Source of the DNA: Desulfobacterales bacterium
GTDB lineage: Bacteria > Desulfobacterota > DSM-4660 > Desulfatiglandales > Desulfatiglandaceae
Direction of reading: 5' to 3'
DNA length: 49,396 bases
Assembly (NCBI GenBank): GCA_014382905.1
Contig: JACNIU010000191.1
Location: 1 to 49,396, forward strand
Shown one piece after another: positions 42,808 to 49,396 of this stretch. Numbering within the stretch: the stretch's first letter is position 1; each line of letters begins with the position of its first letter. The position numbers and the translations under genes were made by a program. Below the pieces are notes generated by a model that was not told the DNA's origin, did not search any database, and saw only the letters and a list, made by a program, of their open reading frames with translations.

Positions 42808-44109
42808 TTGGATAGTTTTATTGCAATTATCATATCAGTGTCTATTTCCCTCCTAATGTATTTTGGTTTTGTGGTTGCCTTAAAAACCGAAAGAGGAAGG
42901 GATTATCTATGCAGGCACTGGTATTACCATCCAAACGCAATCTGTGTTTGGCGGGTATTCATCGGCTTGGCAGGCACGATGCTTTACTTTGTGATTGAGC
43001 AACACACGTGGGGAATTTTTTTGTTTACCGTTTCGGCGGTCCTGGACGGTGTTGACGGACTCATCGCCAGGAGCTGCGACCTCATAACCCCTTTTGGCGA
43101 AGAAATCGATCCTCTATGCGACAAATTAACCTATTTACCTCCCATGGTCTATTTCGCCTATGATGGCCTGCTGAGTATGACGGCGGTATGGACCCTGCTC
43201 ATCATAGAAGCCTGCGGGCAGTTCCTGGTCAGATATATTATTAAACGTTCCACAAAATTCTCTGTGGCTGCAAACAATTTTGGAAAGATTAAAGCAGTGT
43301 TGTGTTTTTCATTGATCATTTACTGTACACTTCTGAGTGATGCCTTACAACTTCCCGATTTCTCGGCGGAAATGCTTAATTTGTGCATCATCTTGTCTAT
43401 TTCATCGAGTGCTTTCAAAATCATAGCGAACCGTTTCTATGCCGACATTTTGTCTATTTTGAATTTATTATGCGGCGTAACCGGGATATTCTTGGTCTTC
43501 CAGGGCCGGTATGTATATACGGCGATTGCTATCTTAGCTGGACAGATCTTTGATCTGTTTGATGGCAGGATGGCTGAAAAGCATGGCGGAACAAAGTTCG
43601 GCCCATGGCTTGACGATATCGCGGACATGGTCAGCTTCGGCATTTGCCCGGGCTTATTGATCATTTTGAAAGGTAATTTGGGGCTGCCCTCATTTATCTT
43701 CGGGGCTCTTTACTGTGTTTCAGTAGGGTTTCGTTTGTGGCGATATCTGGTCCATGATAAACATGAAAAGACGCTACCTCCTGATGCCTTTAACGGACTG
43801 CCCAGCCCTGCCGGCGCGATAGTTGCCGTGGGAGCTTGTTTATTCTGGAAAAATCTGTGGATCATATGGGCCGTCACCCTTTTCATCTCATATCTGCTTG
43901 TAAGCCATATCAGGTTTATTCACTTTGGAAAAGTGATGTTACGACGGGTTCCACGGGCCTTGGTTGTCATATTTGGTTTTGTTATCGTGTTTATCATTGC
44001 CTATATTATAAAAGTAAAGGATTCTGAAATGCTGGGTGCTTTACTTCTCATGTCATTTTTAATTTATCTAATAACACGCAGTAAAATGATCATCAGAAAA
44101 GTCACGTAG
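42808..44109 (+). CDS. Two-domain CDP-alcohol phosphatidyltransferase-like membrane protein
   Basis: CAPT motif DGLIARSCDLITPFGEEIDPLCD (first half) and degenerate copy DGRMAEKHGGTKFGPWLDDIAD (second half). Confidence 0.82.
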   Translation: MDSFIAIIISVSISLLMYFGFVVALKTERGRDYLCRHWYYHPNAICVWRVFIGLAGTMLYFVIEQHTWGIFLFTVSAVLDGVDGLIARSCDLITPFGEEIDPLCDKLTYLPPMVYFAYDGLLSMTAVWTLLIIEACGQFLVRYIIKRSTKFSVAANNFGKIKAVLCFSLIIYCTLLSDALQLPDFSAEMLNLCIILSISSSAFKIIANRFYADILSILNLLCGVTGIFLVFQGRYVYTAIAILAGQIFDLFDGRMAEKHGGTKFGPWLDDIADMVSFGICPGLLIILKGNLGLPSFIFGALYCVSVGFRLWRYLVHDKHEKTLPPDAFNGLPSPAGAIVAVGACLFWKNLWIIWAVTLFISYLLVSHIRFIHFGKVMLRRVPRALVVIFGFVIVFIIAYIIKVKDSEMLGALLLMSFLIYLITRSKMIIRKVT

Positions 44110-44146
44110 CCATAATCCTGACTCCTGAAACCCCTGATATCACGGA

Positions 44147-44209
44147 TGGCGGAGGGAGGGAGATTCGAACTCCCGATGCCTTTCGACATAACGGTTTTCA
44201 AGACCGTTG
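44147..44209 (-). tRNA. 3' fragment of tRNA-Ser (UGA anticodon), truncated 5'; candidate att site
   Basis: Minus strand: acggtCTTGAAAaccgt anticodon arm, long variable arm, gggagTTCGAATctccc T arm, tccctcc-g-CCA; no matching ggaggga 5' acceptor strand or D arm. Confidence 0.85.
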
Positions 44210-44549
44210 ACCTTATCCTTTAAGCTGTTGAAATAGTGTAGTTTTTCAGACTAACCACTTTTTGTGGTGTGACTTTTGGTGTAAAAATTTTTCTAAATTG
44301 TAGTTAAAGAAAACCATCTTCGCGCCGCACCCTCTGGTATAATGAACAACTTGACTTATAATTCTACTGACGTCATTTTTTTTCTTGCTTTTTGAATTTG
44401 TCCTGTAGTATAGACTTTCAAGCGCCTTGTTTATGCTAATCGCTAATAGGTGTCAAAAAATATGAAAAACGCAAAGCCTATATTGTGGAGAATCCGGGAG
44501 GATCATGGTATGGGCTTTTTTTATTTAGTAACCGATTAAGGAGGGTAAA

Positions 44550-44945
44550 ATGGAGACTAAGAAAGCTCAAGACTGGGCTGCGTTTGATGTAATCAAGGGC
44601 TTGTTTGCTTTTCTGAACAAAGACACTATATCTTCGGCCTCTCCAGTAATACATAGTGCCTTATATAATTTAACTAAAAAGGATAAGTACAAGAAATTTT
44701 TGAAAGAATATGTATTTGATCACCGTAGCTACTTTCCATTTTCCAGAGATCTTCATACTGACCTTCTGAATTTACAGCAATCTGGCCATCTGTCCGCACA
44801 AAACCCTGATTTTATTGAATATACTGTTAATTCTAAGCTCAAGACCACTTTTGAGCTATACACAAAAAACCTTTTCTCAGAACAAGAAATTGCCATATTA
44901 AAGGAATTGGCAAAGGATTTTACCAGCGAAATGGCCGATGCTTGA
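44550..44945 (+). CDS. Uncharacterized 131-aa protein (YwgA/Panacea-like appearance), coupled to the HD-domain gene
   Basis: Starts METKKAQDWAAFDVIKGLFAFLN after an RBS-like ggaggg; 8-bp overlap with the downstream gene; family resemblance is impression only. Confidence 0.75.
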   Translation: METKKAQDWAAFDVIKGLFAFLNKDTISSASPVIHSALYNLTKKDKYKKFLKEYVFDHRSYFPFSRDLHTDLLNLQQSGHLSAQNPDFIEYTVNSKLKTTFELYTKNLFSEQEIAILKELAKDFTSEMADA

Positions 44946-46476
44946 GGAAAGCAAAATCCTTTCAGAAGAAGCAAAGGCTTATTATGAGCAACTCACGAAG
45001 GAAATTGATGAATTCCTGACTGAATATCTGCCTTCAGAGCCTAACCCACCTGCAAGTTCCCCAAAAGTCGTTCATGATGGCCTTTGGGGAACGACAAAAC
45101 TCAATCCTACCGAAATTAGATTCCTGGATACGCCGCTTATCCAGAGACTACGACAAATCCACCAGACCGGATGCTCGTATTTTACCTTCCCTTCTACAAC
45201 GCATACACGTTTCGAACACACTCTTGGCGTTATGCTAAAGGTGGAACAATTGGGGGAAGCGATAATAAAGAACTCCGAAGAAAAAAGGCTCGATCAAAAA
45301 GATATAGGGCAAATGCGGCTGGCGGCCCTTTTTCACGATATTGGACACGGTCCTTTCAGTCATACCAGCGAAGAAATCTATGGTATTATGCCGCATATTG
45401 AATGCCTCAGAGAAAGATTTCCAGGTGCCAAACCGCATGAAATTCTTGGATATCTGATTTTGACGTCTCCGCGGTTTAAAGCATTTTGTGAGACGGGGGT
45501 TGATGCGAACAAAACTGATGTAAACCCTGAGAAATTAGCAAACTATATTGTAGGGCAAAGTAGAGATCTTGAAAACCCATACAAGCGAGAATTGATCAAT
45601 GGTCCATTTGATGCCGATAAACTTGACTACCTATTCAGAGATAGTCACTTTAGCGGATTACCAATGTCGGTTGACCTGGACAGACTTTTTTATACCGTCC
45701 GAATTGGGGAAGCCAAAGACAAGAAGAATAGACTAATGGTGACATTGAGGGGCGCTACAGCTCTTGAACAAATTCTTTTTTCCAAGATGGTCCTTTTCTC
45801 CACAGTCTATCAACATCATAAAGTAAGAGCCTGTGACTGTATGTTTGCCGGGATAATTGAATATATGCAAGAACACCGCATAGAAATGCCTTTGAGAGGC
45901 AGAACTTTAAAATGGAATTCACCCGTTGATTTTTTGTGGGTTATAGATAACGAGTTTTTGTCATTTGGGTTTGAAACCGATAATGGAGAACTTCATGCTT
46001 TGATACATAATCTCTTTTTTCGGCGTTTACTGAAAAGGGCTCTGATTATTTCACGTAGAACTGTTGAGTTGAAAGATAATGATAGATGGGATGAACTTCA
46101 AAGACATGCTAAGAAATCATCAAATAGCGCCAAAAAGCGCAGGGAGTTAGCTCGAGAAATATGGAAATTTGCAGGAAAACCATGCCTTCCTCAAGAAGTA
46201 TGGGTAGACCTTCCGGAATTGCCCTCTATGAAAGCCGCTGATGACACGTTCGTATTACCCTCAGAAGGAGCAGAGCCAATTACTCTTAATAAATTATTTC
46301 CAACAGGCCAATGGACAAGTCAATATGGATTAAACAAATGGCGAGGGCACGTCTTTTGTCCACCTCAACATCGTGAAATTATAGGGGCCAGTGCAAAAAA
46401 AGTACTTGAAAGCCAATACCGAATTGAAATATTGGACGAAGCGTTTTTGAGATGTAAAGTTAAACCTCCAAGATAA
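44938..46476 (+). CDS. SAMHD1/dGTPase-like HD-domain phosphohydrolase
   Basis: IRFLDTPLIQRLRQIHQTGCSYFTFPSTTHTRFEHTLGVM, LAALFHDIGHGPFSHTSEE, NGPFDADKLDYLFRDS. Confidence 0.9.
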   Translation: MLEESKILSEEAKAYYEQLTKEIDEFLTEYLPSEPNPPASSPKVVHDGLWGTTKLNPTEIRFLDTPLIQRLRQIHQTGCSYFTFPSTTHTRFEHTLGVMLKVEQLGEAIIKNSEEKRLDQKDIGQMRLAALFHDIGHGPFSHTSEEIYGIMPHIECLRERFPGAKPHEILGYLILTSPRFKAFCETGVDANKTDVNPEKLANYIVGQSRDLENPYKRELINGPFDADKLDYLFRDSHFSGLPMSVDLDRLFYTVRIGEAKDKKNRLMVTLRGATALEQILFSKMVLFSTVYQHHKVRACDCMFAGIIEYMQEHRIEMPLRGRTLKWNSPVDFLWVIDNEFLSFGFETDNGELHALIHNLFFRRLLKRALIISRRTVELKDNDRWDELQRHAKKSSNSAKKRRELAREIWKFAGKPCLPQEVWVDLPELPSMKAADDTFVLPSEGAEPITLNKLFPTGQWTSQYGLNKWRGHVFCPPQHREIIGASAKKVLESQYRIEILDEAFLRCKVKPPR

Positions 46477-46768
46477 TCGATATGATTTGATCAAGCTATA
46501 GCATACTCCTCTTTGGGCTGTTCATTCCTTTCTTGACCGTTAATGACCTGAACCTCATAAACCTTCAGCCTTCCCGGTCCGTACCTGAGATTTCAATCCG
46601 TCCAAAACTTCCACAACCCGATGAATTGCCGATGGAAATACTTTAGCAGCCTCTTTTTGCAATATATTTAGTGAAAATGGGGGACATTCTGGAAGAGGGA
46701 CGTGAACCTCCAAGCTATTGAATCGGGGGACTTAATAACACAAGGTAGGGTAAAGTTCCATTTATCTC

Positions 46769-47569
46769 CTAACCGGGAGAACTCCTTGTTTTATTTATCG
46801 CCACTATTTTTTGTGAAGAAGTTCCCCGAATTTTATCTAAACCTTTGACCGCCTCCAGCTTGTGGCTCGGGGAAGGATGCTGATATCTCATGGCTACTTT
46901 TGCTGTCTTATGACCCATGATCTCCATGATGGTTTTCAGATCAACTCCGTTCATTCCTAACCGACTTCCAAAAGTATGACGCAGATCATGGAAACGAAAC
47001 CGGATCTCATTCCCTCCATCCCACCTGATCAGACCTGCCTTTCTCCTTGCACTATAAAAGCCTCCGGATAATTGGCTTAACCTTTCCCCTTTATGATTAC
47101 AGAATACAAAATCAGATCCCGGTCTTTCCATTCGCCTTTCAAGAATCTCCCTCATGGTCTCGTTTACAGGGACCGGCCTGTCTTGGTGTGTTTTTGTATC
47201 TGTGGCTAATAAATAATTCTCCTTCAAATGGACATTAACCCGCCTTATCCCAAATATCTCAGCCTGTCGCATCCCACTATATAAGGCAAATTCTACAAGA
47301 TCCCTGAGATACCTTTCCGGCTGTCTGATCTTATCACACTCATCCAATAACTTGACCTCTTCCTCTTGACTGAGGACCCACATCTTTTCATTATCCTCAT
47401 GTAACAGCTTGACCTTGGCGATAGGATTGACCTGGAGATAACTCCAATCAACGGCCTTGTTCATCATATTTTTGAGACAAGCCACATCCCTGTTGACCGT
47501 AGCAGGAGACGTGCCTCCCTCTCTCCTGGCCTTCTTATATTGTTCAACCTGAAAGGGATGGATGGACAC
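46769..47569 (-). CDS. Tyrosine recombinase/integrase, apparently truncated at the N-terminus
   Basis: Catalytic residues in SGMRQAEI, FHDLRHTFGSRL, MGHKTAKVAMRYQH; translation begins within the core-binding region (HPFQVEQYKKARREGGTSPATVNRDVACLKNMMNKAV). Confidence 0.88.
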   Translation of the reverse strand: MSIHPFQVEQYKKARREGGTSPATVNRDVACLKNMMNKAVDWSYLQVNPIAKVKLLHEDNEKMWVLSQEEEVKLLDECDKIRQPERYLRDLVEFALYSGMRQAEIFGIRRVNVHLKENYLLATDTKTHQDRPVPVNETMREILERRMERPGSDFVFCNHKGERLSQLSGGFYSARRKAGLIRWDGGNEIRFRFHDLRHTFGSRLGMNGVDLKTIMEIMGHKTAKVAMRYQHPSPSHKLEAVKGLDKIRGTSSQKIVAINKTRSSPG

Positions 47570-47745
47570 TGTATGTTATAGAAGGCCTACCAACCTTCTT
47601 CTCCTTCATGGCTGTGAGATAGTTCCGTTCCTCCAAGACATCCAGGCATGGCTCTATATCGGCGACTCTTGGAAAAGACCCTTTTAACGCATTGTAACAA
47701 TCGTTCTTTTTGAATGACTTGAACCTTCCACGCTCGACCCACCGC
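47544..47745 (-). pseudogene. Remnant resembling the C-terminal tail of a DUF3987/primase-type mobile-element protein
   Basis: GRFKSFKKNDCYNALKGSFPRVADIEPCLDVLEERNYLTAMKEKKVGRPSITYSVHPSLSG*; upstream part missing. Confidence 0.4.
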
Positions 47746-47749
47746 CACA

Positions 47750-48947
47750 CCGACGGACGCGCAGATCTGGCTGCTGAGTAATTTCAAGTTCGATTACCTG
47801 AAATCAGGCAGTTGGACTACCGGGAATGCGACTGCCGGCTCGTATGCGTCGGTCAGCCTGAACGACGTCGACCAGGGCAAGATACGCATCTACCGCACCA
47901 GCGGGGGCACCCGCATGTACGCCATCCTGAGCGACACCCAGCCCACAGCCGCGCAGCCAGACCCCTCCACTCCTCACCCCAACAACTATTTCGAGTGGAG
48001 TTTCGACGGCTTCGGGAAGCCCGGCACGCTCGACCTCAGCTGGATCGACCGCTTCGACTACCTCACCCGCCTCGAGGTGTCGAACCTCCGTCCTCCGCCC
48101 CCACGATGGTCTACGGGGCAAAGCAGGGCCAATCCACCGCCGCCGTCAGCGCCGCGATGGCAACCTACACCTCTCAGCCCGAATACGCCTGGCTGGGCAC
48201 CGGTGCGGGCGGATTTTCGCAGACGCTCTCGTTTCCGGGTGCGACCAATCCCATCGGCTGGGTAACGCGGAATCAATACTCGGGCTCCGGGTTCGCCTCC
48301 GGCATCGGCAGCTTCACCAATGCGCTGGACCAGGCCATCTCCACGGCAGCAGTGTCGCCGACATGGCCGGGATTGACTTCCGGCACGGGACCGAACTGGA
48401 CCACGGCGGGCTTCTCACCGGCCAAGATATGATCAACCTGCTCGACGATCGGCGACAGGCTAACGCGCTGGTGAATCCATACATGCTGGAACTGCTGCGC
48501 ACGCAGGAGGTCACGCCCGCCTACCTGTATCCATCCCAGGACATCTGGGCGTTCAATGGAATCGCCGGCGACTCGCCGGTGCTCGGCTTGCAGACCGGCC
48601 CACTGAACGGCCAGGCGGCCTTCGGCGACGCCGCGACGTTCGATTGGTACCTCGGTGGCGGCCTGCAATCCCATCATTACGTAACCACCGACGGAGATTG
48701 CGGTGTTAAATCCCCCTGCTACAGCTCAATCCAGGCGGCAATTGACGCAGCCAGCACCGGATCAACCATTTTGATAGCGGATGGGACGTACACAGAAGCC
48801 ATTACCCTGAACGAATCCAAGACGCTGACCCTTCAGGGCGGTTGGGACTCGTCTTTCTCAACTCAAACTTCTAACACAACCTTCATCAAGGCACCCAAAG
48901 TCACTCAGGGGTCACTCACACTACAAATGGTAACCATAAAGCCTTGA
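47750..48947 (+). pseudogene. Frameshifted secreted-protein gene: GH64/thaumatin-like N-terminal part joined to a beta-helix-type C-terminal module
   Basis: Continuous protein-like sequence moves through three frames: TDAQIWLLSNFKFDYLKSG...LDLSWIDRFDYLTRLEVSN / MVYGAKQGQSTAAVSAAMATY...FTNALDQAIST / DFRHGTELDHGGLLTGQDMINLL...TNTTFIKAP-type end. Confidence 0.6.
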
Positions 48948-48954
48948 TGGGAAC

Positions 48955-49250
48955 ATTACAAAATATGGAGATTATGGGGAGGGACAACCTTAACGTAAGC
49001 TGGCGGCAGGGTTGTCCTGTCGGCAGAGAAAAAAAGTGTCACGGTGGCTCCTGATAGGGGGCCACCACCTCCCCACCAATTTTATATAACGGTGCTGTAG
49101 GTTACACAAACAGGAAGGGACCGCTGCGTAACCGGGGTGCAAACGGCCCTGGTTGGGTAGGTTTGGGGGTCTGTAGAGGGGTTATTCGTCGAGCCCATGG
49201 GTAGGTATGGGTTCAGGTTAAAATGGCAATTTAGGGGCGTGAGGTCCTGG
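48955..49250 (+). ncRNA. Hairpin-rich, G-rich non-coding segment after the pseudogene (possible structured RNA)
   Basis: ggacaacc/ggttgtcc (48982-48989, 49010-49017), ggtggctcc/ggggccacc (49043-49051, 49058-49066), aaccgggg/ccctggtt (49130-49137, 49147-49154). Confidence 0.35.
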
Positions 49251-49396
49251 GTTGGGGTCCATATTCGTCTCTGCCCATTTTCACCAATTGGTCTGGTAGC
49301 CTTGCATGGATTTTGCTGGTTTGACGTGAAAACAAATGCAAGAAAGCCAGCATTTTGATGACCATCGAATTGAAATGACTTACATATGGATTCTTG

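Noticed and set aside
44147-44240. Complete tRNA-Ser gene
   Set aside because: No 5' acceptor strand complementary to tccctcc and no D arm; only the 3' part is present.
48273-48677. 134-aa minus-strand ORF in the GC-rich end region
   Set aside because: Long ORFs on all frames are expected from high GC; the plus-strand path has domain-like sequence.

Overview
The window looks like a Desulfobacterota-type (deltaproteobacterial) chromosome segment; this assignment is inferred from gene order and repeat style. Most of it (about 1-44.1 kb) is housekeeping: thiC; an rpmH-rnpA-yidD-yidC-jag-mnmE cluster; mreBCD-mrdA-rodA; phoH/HD-7TM/ybeY; pdxJ-acpS; tsaE/lysC/tsaD/rsmA/panC; metK-ahcY; namZ-like; ClC; pal/cpoB; rlmE-yebC-ruvCAB. 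The most unusual features are listed here. (1) Four copies of a ~290-bp dispersed repeat with 27-bp internal inverted repeats. One copy has its core flipped relative to its outer ends. One copy sits exactly between ruvC and ruvA with a 14-bp target duplication, and removing it in silico restores an ATGA stop/start overlap. (2) Several smaller palindromic elements, some with clear flanking duplications. (3) A MoxR-like AAA ATPase coupled to a TraB/ChaN-like protein of unknown function. (4) An accessory region after a truncated tRNA-Ser(UGA). It carries an overlapping two-gene module (131-aa protein plus SAMHD1-like HD phosphohydrolase), a truncated tyrosine recombinase, a primase-like remnant, and a frameshifted chimeric secreted-protein gene followed by a hairpin-rich segment. 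All product calls come from reading the translations; no database search was run.
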